Positions 37,188 to 46,600 of a stretch of 64,000 nucleotides of DNA are shown here, one piece after another. The translations under genes were made by a program, and so were the position numbers. The notes under the pieces are model-generated. The model was not told the origin of the DNA and made no database searches. It saw only the letters and a program-made list of their open reading frames with translations. Positions within the stretch are counted from its first letter, which is position 1; each line of letters begins with the position of its first letter. Source of the stretch: Methanomassiliicoccaceae archaeon COG_1 (GTDB lineage Archaea > Thermoplasmatota > Thermoplasmata > Methanomassiliicoccales > Methanomethylophilaceae); assembly GCA_028561875.1 (NCBI GenBank), contig JAQQTI010000001.1, positions 606,313 through 670,312 on the forward strand. Reading direction: 5' to 3'.

Positions 37188-38202
37188 GGCGGCGGCCCTG
37201 CTCGAGGGCGGACGCAAGATCGTCCTCGTGCACGGGAACGCCGACGTGGACGCGATAGGATCCGCCTTCGCCATAGCGAAGGCGTTCCCGCCGGCCGACA
37301 TCTACGCGCCGAACGGCGTCGACCGCGTGGCGAAGATGGTCTGCGAGAAGCTCTCCGTCCCCGTGAAAGAGGCCTGCGACATCGCCGCCTACGAGAAGGT
37401 GGTGGTGGTGGACACCTCCTCCCCCGAGCAGCTGCAGAAGGACGGGCTGGTCGTGCCCGAGGGGGCGGTGATCATCGACCATCACGCCCCCACCGGCAGG
37501 TGGCCGGAGGAGCGGTTCGTCTGCGACGACACGCGCACCTCCTGCTGCGAGATCGCCATGGAGATCGCGGACGGCGCGAGGAAGGACTACGGCCGCGATG
37601 CGGCGCTCTGCCTCCTGGGCGGGATGCTCACCGACAGCGGGCACTTCCAGTTCGCGGACGCCCGCATGATGCGGGCGTTCGCGGACCTGATGGAGAGGTA
37701 CGGGATCCCGATGGACGAGGCCCTCGCCCTCACCCGCGCGCCGGTCAGCATGAACGAGAAGGTCGCGGCTATGAGGGGCGTCGGCCGCTCCCGGTTCGAA
37801 AGGATCGGCGACATGATCGTCGCCGTCTCCACGGTGAGCAGCTTCGAAGCCGCCTGCTGCCGGGCCCTCCTCCTCTCCGGTGCCGACGTCGCTTACGTCG
37901 GGTCGCAGAGGGAGGGCGAGTTCCGCGTGAGCGGGAGGGCTACGCAGGATGCCGTGAGGCGCGGCGTGAGGCTCGACGAGATCATGGGCTCCCTGTCGAG
38001 GGAGACCTACACCGACGGCGGGGGCCACGGCGGGGCCGCCGGCATGGCCGGGGCCGGGGATGCCGAGGCCATGCTCAACATGTGCATGATGAAGACGATG
38101 GAGGTCTTCCGCGTCATAAAGAACCGGCCGGAAGGACGGCGAGGCGTCCGCCGGCGTTTCGCCTTCGGACCCCGCGGACGGGGGATCGGCGGAGATTCTT
38201 GA
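37174..38202 (+). CDS. DHH family phosphoesterase
   Basis: A 342-residue RecJ-like DHH/DHHA1 protein. Motifs: VHGNADVDAIGSAFA, VVVDTSSPEQL, IIDHHAPTG, GGMLTDSGHF and the C-terminal DHHA1 glycine motif GGGHGGAAGMAG. The substrate could be a short nucleic acid or a cyclic dinucleotide; motifs alone do not decide. The last 89 bases overlap convergent tyrS, and the Arg/Gly-rich tail (after about 312) comes from that overlap. Confidence 0.88.
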   Translation: MRTAEAAALLEGGRKIVLVHGNADVDAIGSAFAIAKAFPPADIYAPNGVDRVAKMVCEKLSVPVKEACDIAAYEKVVVVDTSSPEQLQKDGLVVPEGAVIIDHHAPTGRWPEERFVCDDTRTSCCEIAMEIADGARKDYGRDAALCLLGGMLTDSGHFQFADARMMRAFADLMERYGIPMDEALALTRAPVSMNEKVAAMRGVGRSRFERIGDMIVAVSTVSSFEAACCRALLLSGADVAYVGSQREGEFRVSGRATQDAVRRGVRLDEIMGSLSRETYTDGGGHGGAAGMAGAGDAEAMLNMCMMKTMEVFRVIKNRPEGRRGVRRRFAFGPRGRGIGGDS

Positions 38203-39310
38203 CGCCCTCGAAGATCCCCTTCATTCTGGCATAATTCTCGGGGCGGGCGGCGAAGAACTCCGTCACCGGGGCGATCATTCTGCTGATGCCCGCGGCGACC
38301 CCCGCCTTGAGGTCGACCGGGCTGAGCTCCCCGGAGAAGTACGCCTCGGCGAGCGCTTCGTAGGACCCATAGGATACATTACCGCCGTACCTCTCGGGGC
38401 GCTCGATGTCGATGCCGCCGAAGCGCGGGACGATGAGGTACTTCGCCATCATCAGCACGGGGTTCTCGTTCTCCTTCTCCCTCTCGGGCGGGCAGTAGGC
38501 CTTCTTGACCTTCCTCGCGACGTCGCCGGGCGCATCGTGGATGTTGATGCTGCTCGTCGGATCGGACTTGGACATCTTCATCTCCGTCATCGCCTCAGCC
38601 TGGGCCTCGACGCCGACAGGCATCTCCACGTGCGAGACGCCCTCGGGGTTCATCCTCGACCCCCCCTTCAATCCGGGGACGAGGGGGGTGTGCAGGGCGA
38701 TGGGCTTCCTCCACCCGAGCTTGTCGGCGGCGTCGCGGGCGAGCATGTGAGCCCGCCTCTGATCAATTCCCGCGTAGGCGAGGTCGACGCCCATTTGGAA
38801 GATGTCGGTGGCCTGCATGAGCGGGTAGATGACCTTGCTCGAGTCGAGATCGGCCTCGTCCTCCTTGCGGCCCATGATGGTCATGGCCCTCCTGATGCGG
38901 GAGAGGGAGGTGACCTTCCCCACCCTGAGGAGCTTCTCCCAGTACCCGATGCCGTCGAGGACGTCGGTGGCGTAGACGAACTCCACGCTGTCCCTCGGGA
39001 CACCGAGGGCGACGAAGCAGTCCTCCATGTAGCGGGCGCAGGCACGGATGTTCTCGATGTCCCCGCCCAGCTTGTCGTTTATGAAGGCGTGCCAATCGGC
39101 CCAGAGGATGACTACCCTGAAGCCGGCGTCGCAGAGGTCCCTGATCTTCGATATGACGAGGGCCCAGCCGATGTGGACGAGGCCGGAAGGCTCGAACCCG
39201 ATGTACGCGAGAGGCCGCTCCTTGGTCCGGAGAAGTTCCCTGAGCTCTTCCTCGTCGACGAGCTCCAGTGCGTTCCTGGTGACCAGCGCGATCCTCTGCT
39301 CTGCGTCCAT
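38114..39310 (-). CDS. tyrS: Tyrosyl-tRNA synthetase
   Basis: Archaeal-type TyrRS, 398 residues from ATG 39310. HIGH-class motif VHIGWAL, the KMSKSDPTSSI loop (close to the archaeal KMSKS form), GIDQRRAHMLARDAAD and the C-terminal anticodon-binding part are seen. The longer frame to 39376 was rejected because a TATA box sits between the two starts. The C-terminal tail of about 25 Arg/Gly-rich residues is encoded in the overlap with the DHH gene. Its tRNA partner, tRNA-Tyr, is at 53.85 kb. Confidence 0.96.
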   Translation of the reverse strand: MDAEQRIALVTRNALELVDEEELRELLRTKERPLAYIGFEPSGLVHIGWALVISKIRDLCDAGFRVVILWADWHAFINDKLGGDIENIRACARYMEDCFVALGVPRDSVEFVYATDVLDGIGYWEKLLRVGKVTSLSRIRRAMTIMGRKEDEADLDSSKVIYPLMQATDIFQMGVDLAYAGIDQRRAHMLARDAADKLGWRKPIALHTPLVPGLKGGSRMNPEGVSHVEMPVGVEAQAEAMTEMKMSKSDPTSSINIHDAPGDVARKVKKAYCPPEREKENENPVLMMAKYLIVPRFGGIDIERPERYGGNVSYGSYEALAEAYFSGELSPVDLKAGVAAGISRMIAPVTEFFAARPENYARMKGIFEGVKNLRRSPVRGVRRRNAGGRLAVLPAGSL

Positions 39311-39333
39311 GTTATCGGGACGGGGATTGGGTC

Positions 39334-39344
39334 GATTTATAAAA
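39334..39344 (-). promoter_or_regulatory. TATA box of tyrS
   Basis: The minus strand reads TTTTATAAATC. It is centred about 29 bases before the ATG at 39310, so tyrS is probably transcribed leaderless. Confidence 0.65.
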
Positions 39345-39376
39345 AACGATGCTGAAGCGGGTTCGGGGAACGGCAC

Positions 39377-39849
39377 GTCGCATTCCGCAACGCGAGGCGG
39401 TCCCCACGACTAGCTGTCGGCATGGATTTTGAATCTCTTGCCACCGGGCGGATTAATCCGATACGTATGATGCGGATGCCCGTCTGATCGCGTGGACACT
39501 CGCCGACAGCGAACATGGGCGAGGCCGTCACCAATACCGTTTCCCGCGACGATGCCATATCCGATGTCTCGCTGGCTCGTAAGTCAGACTGCCGAAGATG
39601 CGCGGATGGGTGTGGCGAGAAAGTGTCAGTAACCGGGACCGACGATGACGCTGATTGGAGGGTGCGCCAAAACAGCCAGACGGCCATGGGGTGCTGGAAT
39701 TACTGTCCTGTGCCGAATCGAGGGGCGCCGCGCGCCGCGAGAACGATCCCTGCCGGACACCGCCGCATTCGATGCTGTTATCGATCCGCCCCCTGCGACG
39801 TGCGCGTGCGAAGTTTCGTTTAATACGCGTCACCGCAATCACCTCCCCG
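39377..39849 (+). other. Long intergenic region with a 9-bp inverted repeat
   Basis: About 470 bases without a convincing gene. Short frames exist on both strands but show no family features. A perfect inverted repeat GCTGTCGGC (39413-39421) / GCCGACAGC (39502-39510) encloses about 80 bases containing further GC-rich complementarity. It could be a structured RNA or a vestige. TTTAATACG near 39819 is a promoter candidate for hpt. Confidence 0.4.
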
Positions 39850-40416
39850 ATGTACGACAGGATCGTCGCCAGCTTCGAGAACTGCCCGGTCGTGGACAGG
39901 GGAGGCTATTCGTATTTCGTCCACCCCCTCACCGACGGGGTGCCCAGGATGGACCCCGCCCTCCTGAGGGATTTCCTCGACTGGATGATCTCGGCCGGTG
40001 ACTTCCGCTGCGACATAATCGCCGCCCCGGAGGCCATGGGCATCCCGCTCGCTGCCCCCCTGTCGCTGGAGCTCGGGATACCCTACACCGTCATCAGGAA
40101 GAAGGCCTACTGCCTGCCGGGGGAGGTCTCCGTGGAGCAGCGCACCGGGTACTCCTCGTCGGTGATGCGCATCAACGGCATACGGAGGGGCGACAGGGTC
40201 ACCCTCGTCGACGACGTCGCGAGCACGGGGGGGACGCTCGTCGCCATCATCAGAGCGCTCAGGGATGAGATCGGCGCGGAGATCGTCGATGTGGTCATCC
40301 CGGTCGACAAGGGGGAGGGCATCGAGACCGTCGAGAGGGAGACGGGAATCAGGGTGAGGTCCCTCGTCAAGGTAGGGATCGTGGACGGGAAGGTCGTCTG
40401 CACGCTCTTAAGCTGA
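39850..40416 (+). CDS. hpt: Hypoxanthine/guanine phosphoribosyltransferase (archaeal Hpt type)
   Basis: Purine salvage enzyme of the archaeal HGPRTase group. The 188 residues contain CPVVDRGGYSYFVHPLTDGVP, EAMGIPLAAPLSLELGIP, RKKAYCLPGE and the PRPP-binding loop VTLVDDVASTGGT. ATG 39850 matches the family N-terminus; an upstream in-frame ATG would add 65 unrelated residues. Confidence 0.9.
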   Translation: MYDRIVASFENCPVVDRGGYSYFVHPLTDGVPRMDPALLRDFLDWMISAGDFRCDIIAAPEAMGIPLAAPLSLELGIPYTVIRKKAYCLPGEVSVEQRTGYSSSVMRINGIRRGDRVTLVDDVASTGGTLVAIIRALRDEIGAEIVDVVIPVDKGEGIETVERETGIRVRSLVKVGIVDGKVVCTLLS

Positions 40417-40471
40417 TCGGCTACATGTAGTGCGCCCCCCTTAAGTCCGCGGGAGGGTTGCATTACGGTGC

Positions 40472-43201
40472 ATGGGGCCGGACATGGTATTCCTCGTCAT
40501 CATAGCCGGCCTGGCGGGTTCCGCGGTAGGCTCATTCACGGGGATCGTGCCGGGCATACACGTGAACACCGCGGCCGCACTGATGACGGCGGGGCAGCCG
40601 CTGTTCGCCGAAATCGCCTCCGGCCTCGTGCCCTCCGAGCAGATGCCCGTTCTTATCGCCTGCTGCATCATGTCGGCGTCGGCGGCGCACTCCTTCGTCG
40701 ACTTCGTGCCCTCGGCGTTCATCGGCGTCCCCGACGCCGACGAATCCCTGTCGGTGCTCCCCGGCCACCGCCTCCTCTCCGAGGGGCGGGGGATGGCCGC
40801 GGTGCGCGCCGCCGCCGTCGGCAGCGCCGTCGGGGCCGTCGCTGCGTTGGCCCTCGCCGTGCCCCTGCAGTGGCTGATGCTCCACGGCGCGCTGCGGGTC
40901 ATGGACGGCATCACGCTCTCCGTCCTCGTCCTCGTATCCGCGGTCATATGCCTCGCGTCGCGCCGGAGGGCGCTGTCGCTCGCGCTCATGCTGTTCACCG
41001 GTGTGCTCGGCTACGCCGCAACGTGTATGGGGCTCCCCTGCTCCGGGATCATGGGGGAGGGCACGCTGCTATTCCCGCTGCTCGCGGGGCTGTTCGGCCT
41101 GCCTCCTCTCCTCGACAGGGCCCCCCAGGGGAAGGTCCCCCCGCAGGCGGATGACGGGAGGGACCCCGTCGGCCCAGGACCGGGACTGAGGGGCGTTCTC
41201 GCGGGCGTCGTCGCCGGGTGGTTCCCCGGAATCACCGCCACCGCGGGAGCGACGCTGGCATCCGCGTTCGGGGCGGAGAGGGACCCGGCGAGGTTCATCT
41301 CGCTCACCGCGAGCATCGGCACGGTCACCTCGGTATTCGCCGTCGTCACGCTATCCGTCACGGGAAGCGGGAGGTCGGGTGCGGCGATGGCGGTGAAGGG
41401 GGTCCTCGGCGACTCCCTTGGCGGGTTCTGCTCCGACGCCTTCGTGCTCATCCTCTTCAGTATTGCGATCACATCGGCCATAGGCTACGCCGTGACGATA
41501 TGGGCGGGGAAGGCGATGGTGAGGGTGTCCGAGAGGGTGGACGCGGACAGGCTGAACGGCGCCGTCCTGATACTCGTCGTGGCCCTCGTGCCCCTGCTCA
41601 CCGGCCCGTTCGGGCTCGCCGTACTGGCAGTGTCGGCGGCGGCGGGGATGGCCCCTCCCGCGATGGGCGTGGGCAGGGTTTGCCTCACCGGATGCCTAAT
41701 CGTGCCTTCGGCCGCCGCCGGGCTGCTCGCCCTGCTGCGAACCTGCCATTGCATATACCATGAGGGTTTCCCTCTGACGATGGAACACGAGCTCGGCGCC
41801 CGCAGCACCGCCCTCATGCTCGCGGTGGTATTCCTCGCGACGCTGATGGACGGGCTGGACGGCAGCATCGTCGGCGTAGCCCTCCCCGACATCGGCAAGC
41901 AGCTGTCGACGGACACGGCCACCAGCTCGTGGGTTTCGATAATCTACATGATGGTCCTCGCGGGGACGCTCGTCCCCTTCGCGAGAATCGCCGCCGACAC
42001 AGGCGTGCGGAGGGTCATGGCGCTCGGCCTCGCGGTGTTCACGATCAGCTCGCTCTCCTGCGGTGTGTCGGCCTCCTTCCCCATGCTCGTTGCTTCGAGG
42101 GCGGTGCAGGCGGTGGGGGCGGCGATGATGGCCGCCGCCGGCCCTATGTGCTGCACCGAGCACCTTCCCCGGGAGAGGCTCGCCTTCGGCCTGTCAATCG
42201 TGACAATCGGCTCGTCCGTCGGCTTCGCGGTGGGCCCCGCCCTCGGCGGGCTGATCGTGGAGTACGCCACATGGCACTGGATCTTCCTGATCAACATCCC
42301 CCTCGGCATCATCGCCGCCCCGCTCATGCTGAGGGCCATACCCCCTTCGGCGGAGAGGGGCGGGAGGGCCAGAATCGACCTTGTCGGGGCCGCCCTGCTG
42401 TTCGCTTCGATCTCCCTCGGCACGTTCGCCGTGGAGACCCTGTCCTACCCCGACATGCGGTCGATGTCCGGGGTGGCGGGGGCCGCGTTCGCCGCCCTCA
42501 TGGTGACGTTCGTAATGTGGGAGAAGGCGCGGGAGAGGCCGCTGCTCGACGTCGGCATGTTCGCGAGGCGCGACTTCGCGGCGATCTTCGCCTGCCTGAT
42601 GATGATCAACATGTCGTACATGGCGGTCCTCTACCTGGTGCCGTTCTTCGGCGAGATCTGCCACGGCATGAGCTCCCTGGAGGTCGGGTCCTACCTTTTC
42701 GTTGCCGCGATGATCACCGCCGCGCTGGGGATGCCCATCGGGAGGCTCTCCGACACCAGGGGCCGGAGGCCGTTCTGCATCGCCGCCGGGCTGACGGTCG
42801 CGCTGGCATTCTCCATGTTCGCGATCTTCGCCGAGGGCATGGAGTGGTGGATTTTCCTGCTCATCATGATCCCGCAGGGCCTGGGCTGGGCGTTCGTCGG
42901 CGGCCCGATGGCCTCCCGCCTGGTGGAACACGCCGGGAGGGACAGGGACATGGCGTCCTCGCTGACCAACGAGGCCTACTTCATCGGCGGGGCCACGGGC
43001 GTGGCGCTGGGCGCCATGGTCTTCACTGCCTTCTCCCGCTCGGACGGCGTCGACATCGCCGACGTGTCCCCGGGCATGTTCCTCGACGGGTTCGTGCCCG
43101 CGATGGCGATGTGCGCCGCGCTGGCGCTCGCCGTCGCCCTGCTGTCGTTCTTCGTCAGGGACGAGGGGCTCGACGAAGTTTCCGGGCCGCCTTCTCCATG
43201 A
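40472..43201 (+). CDS. Fusion of a TctA/DUF112-type permease with an MFS drug-resistance transporter
   Basis: One open frame of 909 codons. Residues 1-435 look like the archaeal TctA-like (DUF112) membrane protein: GSAVGSFTGIVPGIHVNTAA, MSASAAHSFVDFVPSAFIGVPD, and a second similar half beginning LAGVVAGWFPGITATAGATLA. Residues 437-909 are a DHA2/EmrB-type MFS transporter with about 14 helices: MDGLDGSIVGVALPDIGKQL, SFPMLVASRAVQAVGAAM, GFAVGPALGGLIVEYATWHW. The junction LRTCHCIYHEGFPLTMEHEL has no stop. An internal ATG at 41780 could start a separate MFS protein, so two coupled genes whose first stop was lost remains possible. The last 47 bases overlap the convergent thioesterase gene. Confidence 0.75.
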   Translation: MGPDMVFLVIIAGLAGSAVGSFTGIVPGIHVNTAAALMTAGQPLFAEIASGLVPSEQMPVLIACCIMSASAAHSFVDFVPSAFIGVPDADESLSVLPGHRLLSEGRGMAAVRAAAVGSAVGAVAALALAVPLQWLMLHGALRVMDGITLSVLVLVSAVICLASRRRALSLALMLFTGVLGYAATCMGLPCSGIMGEGTLLFPLLAGLFGLPPLLDRAPQGKVPPQADDGRDPVGPGPGLRGVLAGVVAGWFPGITATAGATLASAFGAERDPARFISLTASIGTVTSVFAVVTLSVTGSGRSGAAMAVKGVLGDSLGGFCSDAFVLILFSIAITSAIGYAVTIWAGKAMVRVSERVDADRLNGAVLILVVALVPLLTGPFGLAVLAVSAAAGMAPPAMGVGRVCLTGCLIVPSAAAGLLALLRTCHCIYHEGFPLTMEHELGARSTALMLAVVFLATLMDGLDGSIVGVALPDIGKQLSTDTATSSWVSIIYMMVLAGTLVPFARIAADTGVRRVMALGLAVFTISSLSCGVSASFPMLVASRAVQAVGAAMMAAAGPMCCTEHLPRERLAFGLSIVTIGSSVGFAVGPALGGLIVEYATWHWIFLINIPLGIIAAPLMLRAIPPSAERGGRARIDLVGAALLFASISLGTFAVETLSYPDMRSMSGVAGAAFAALMVTFVMWEKARERPLLDVGMFARRDFAAIFACLMMINMSYMAVLYLVPFFGEICHGMSSLEVGSYLFVAAMITAALGMPIGRLSDTRGRRPFCIAAGLTVALAFSMFAIFAEGMEWWIFLLIMIPQGLGWAFVGGPMASRLVEHAGRDRDMASSLTNEAYFIGGATGVALGAMVFTAFSRSDGVDIADVSPGMFLDGFVPAMAMCAALALAVALLSFFVRDEGLDEVSGPPSP

Positions 43202-43556
43202 ACCTGTCGGAGTGGACGACGAACCTCTCGTGGAACCCCCTGCCCACCTCGCCGGAGGCGTCGCGGGCGGAAACGGCGAAACGGATTCTCGCGCGGTCGA
43301 CCTCGACCACCGAGACCCTGCACACTACCTCGGTGCCGACGGGTGACGGGGAGACGTGCTCGATGTCCACGAGGGTGCCGACGGTGGCGTCCCCCGCGGG
43401 GAGCTCCCCGGCGACGGCGGCCATGGCCGCCTGCTCCGCCATGAGCACCATGCGCGGGGTGGCCAGTACCGGGAGCGTGCCGCTCCCCCAGGCCAGGGCG
43501 GTGTCCTCGTCTTTCACGGTCAGGCGCGTCTCGTTCGTCATTCCGACGGAAATCAT
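43155..43556 (-). CDS. Hot-dog fold thioesterase (FlK-like)
   Basis: A 133-residue thioesterase-like protein similar to the fluoroacetyl-CoA thioesterase group: TPRMVLMAEQAAMAAVAGEL, TVGTLVDIEHVSPSPVGTEV and GRGFHERFVVHSDRF. The natural substrate is unknown. ATG 43556 has a TATA box at leaderless distance; an ATG 15 bases later is possible. The 3' end overlaps the MFS gene. Confidence 0.8.
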   Translation of the reverse strand: MISVGMTNETRLTVKDEDTALAWGSGTLPVLATPRMVLMAEQAAMAAVAGELPAGDATVGTLVDIEHVSPSPVGTEVVCRVSVVEVDRARIRFAVSARDASGEVGRGFHERFVVHSDRFMEKAARKLRRAPRP

Positions 43557-43576
43557 GTCGGGGGCCTTGCCTTGTC

Positions 43577-43587
43577 CCTATATATAC
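43577..43587 (-). promoter_or_regulatory. TATA box of the thioesterase gene
   Basis: The minus strand reads GGTATATATAG, about 26 bases before the ATG at 43556, implying a leaderless mRNA. On the plus strand, AGTTTAAAG at 43612-43620 is the candidate for the divergent helicase gene. Confidence 0.6.
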
Positions 43588-43657
43588 CGTCGCACGGGGG
43601 GACGCACGAATAGTTTAAAGTGGTCAGCCCGATAGAGGGCCATTTCGGTGGGATGTT

Positions 43658-46600
43658 ATGGGTCTAGAGAACGACCTTTACGAAGAGCTCTATCTCCTGA
43701 GGGACGAAATAAGGCAGGACCGCCTGGCGTCGGGCCGCCGCGAACCGCAGATCTGCTCGGACGAGGCCCTGCGCGAGATGGCGCAGCGCGTGCCGACGAA
43801 GCTCGAGGATTTCATGGCCATAGCCGGCGTGGGGCAGGGTTTCTTGGACCTGTACGGCGGGCGGTTCCTGTCGGTGACGAAGAAGTACGCCGTCACGGCG
43901 GCGCGCGGCGCCTCCATGGACGGCGACCTGGCGCAGACCCTCCGCGAGCTGCAGAAGAAGCTGGTGAACATAAGCAAAGGGAACCGCCTGCTGTACCAGC
44001 CGAAGACCAGCGCGAGATCGTCGTTCGACCTCACGCTGGCCCCGGAGGCGGACGTCATCGGCCTGATCTTCGGGAGGAAGCGGGTGCTCAACCTCTGCGA
44101 CTCCTCTAAGAACAAGAACGAGGGCAAGATCTACACCCGCCTCAACAGCATAATGAGGGAGGTCAACAGGGACAAGAGGGAGAGGGGTACGTTCGACCTT
44201 TACATCGCCTACCCCTTCGTCGAGGGAAGGCTCGTCGGGGACGACGAGTTCCCCATACGCTCCCCTCTCGCGCTCTTCCCGGTGGTCCTCGAGAAGGAGG
44301 GCAGCGCCATCAGGATGAGGATGGACCCCGACAGGGACGCCGTTTACAACAACACCCTCATCCTCGCCGCCATGAAGCTCAGCGGCAAGAACCGCCCCCT
44401 CCCGGACAACGTCATCGACGAATACGAGGAAAGGACGTTCCTCGGCAGGGTCATCGAGTTCTACGGCGAGCAGGGGATGACGATAGAGCCCCCGCTGGGC
44501 GCTAAGGGGGGGCTTGACGCGTTCTTCGAGTACAAGGCGGATGAGTTCCCCCGCTACCGTCCGGGCGAGTTCCACCTCCACGCCAACGCCGTGGTCGGCA
44601 AATACACCTCATACTCGAGCTACATCCAGAGGGACTTCGACGCCATACTCTCCAAGGGGGCGATCAACAACACCCTCTCCGATCTTATCCAGGATCTGAA
44701 CAAAACCGATTTCTACTCCGACGGCCCGCTCCCGCTGAACGAGGAGCAGATCAGGGAGAAGGGGATCGAGGCCTCCGAGAAGGACCTGATGTACATCAAC
44801 TCCCTGAACTCGGCGCAGGAGAACATCCTCACCGCCACCCTGAAGGAGGACGAGATCGTCGTGCAGGGTCCGCCGGGGACCGGGAAGTCGCAGGTCATCA
44901 CCGGCCTGATCTCGGCGGCGGTCCTCCGCGGCGAGACCGTGCTCATGGTGTCCGAGAAAAAGACCGCCCTCGACGTCGTCTACTCCCGGATGGGGCCCCT
45001 CTCGAAATACTGCATGCAGATCGACGACACCGCCGACAAGGAGCGCTTCTTCAAGCAGCTCGGGGTGATGGTCAACGCCCCGCCCGTCGCCAAGCGCGAG
45101 GACCTCGGGCCGCTCGCCGAGAGCATCGACGCCGACGTCGCCAAGCTAAACAACATCGCCGAGGAGCTCTACCTCCCCGGGGACTTCGGCATCCCCATGT
45201 GCCAGCTCTACGCCATGGACCGGTGGCTGGACACCAACGACAGGGGGCAGTTCCAGACCTACGAGACCTACAAGAAGGGCATGGGAAAGGGGCTCCTCGG
45301 CGCGAAGTACGACGTCGTGAGGTCGCTCCACCAGCGCTTCGGCGACCCCGCCCTGGTGAGGAACTACCGGGAGTACGCCGAGATATCCGACAGGGCGCCG
45401 TGGATGGTCATCCTCCGCCCCGACCTCAGCGAGTACGAGATCAGCGAGTTCCGCTCGGACCTGGCGCGCATAGGGAAGGAGGTGTCGGAGCTCAACTCCA
45501 AGAGCTTCCTGTCGCGGCTGTTCTCGAAGGGGCAGGTCGCGAGGGACGTGACCTCTGTCGTGAACAAGTACTTCGACAAGTACAACAACCGCACCATCGA
45601 CTCCGTCATGAGCGACCCGCAGGGCTACTCCGACTCCCTCGACGACTACGACCGCTTCGCCTCCAGGGCGACGGTCTACCGGAGCCTCTCGGAGGAGGAG
45701 AGGGAGTACGGCAGGAGCCTGCTCGCCCTCACCAAAGAGCTGAGGGCCGCCGACGCGAGGGTGAACGACGACATGTACCGCTTCATCCTCAACGAGCACC
45801 TGCTGAGGTTTGACGCCTCCCGCAAGCACATCATGCAGGAGCTCCATGACTTCGACAGCATCATCGCGGACATGGACCGCAAGATCTCCGAGAAGAAGGA
45901 GCGCACGAGGCGGATCCTCGAGGCGGCCCTCAGCAACGACCTCCGCTACATCACCGAGTCCAAGAGGCGCGGCGACATCGTGAGGCTGGTCGACAACAAG
46001 AGGAAGTGGTCCCTCAACAAGTTCCTCAACCGCTACGGCTACGAGGTCTTCAAAGGCATCAAGATCTGGCTGCTCACCCCGGAAGTGGTCTCCGAGATCA
46101 TCCCCATGGAGATGGGGCTGTTCGACCTCCTCGTCTTCGACGAGGCCTCGCAGATGTACGTGGAGAGGGGCATCCCCTCCATCTACCGCGCCAAGAAGGT
46201 CGTCGTCGCCGGCGACCACAAGCAACTCAGGCCGTCCAGCCTGGGTACCGGGAGGATCGTCTACGACGAGGACGAGGACGACGTCGAGGTGGACGTCAAC
46301 TCCGCCCTCGAGGAGGAATCCCTCCTCGACCTCGCCCGCGCGAGGTACGACAGCATCCTCCTCAACTTCCACTACCGCTCCAAGTATGAGGAGCTCATCG
46401 CCTTCTCCAACTACGCCTTCTACGGAGGGAAGCTCTACGTCTCCCCCAACATCGAGAAGCCCGAGAAACCGCCGATCGAGTGCTTCCGCGTGGAGGGAGT
46501 CTGGAAGGACCGCAGTAACGAGGCCGAGGCGGACAGGGTCGTCGGGCTGCTGAAGGAGATCTTCCTCAACAGGAGGAACGGCGAGACCGTCGGCATCATC

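Noticed and set aside
39515..39823. 102-codon plus-strand frame between tyrS and hpt
   Set aside because: No recognisable motif, mixed composition, and an overlapping frame of similar length on the other strand.
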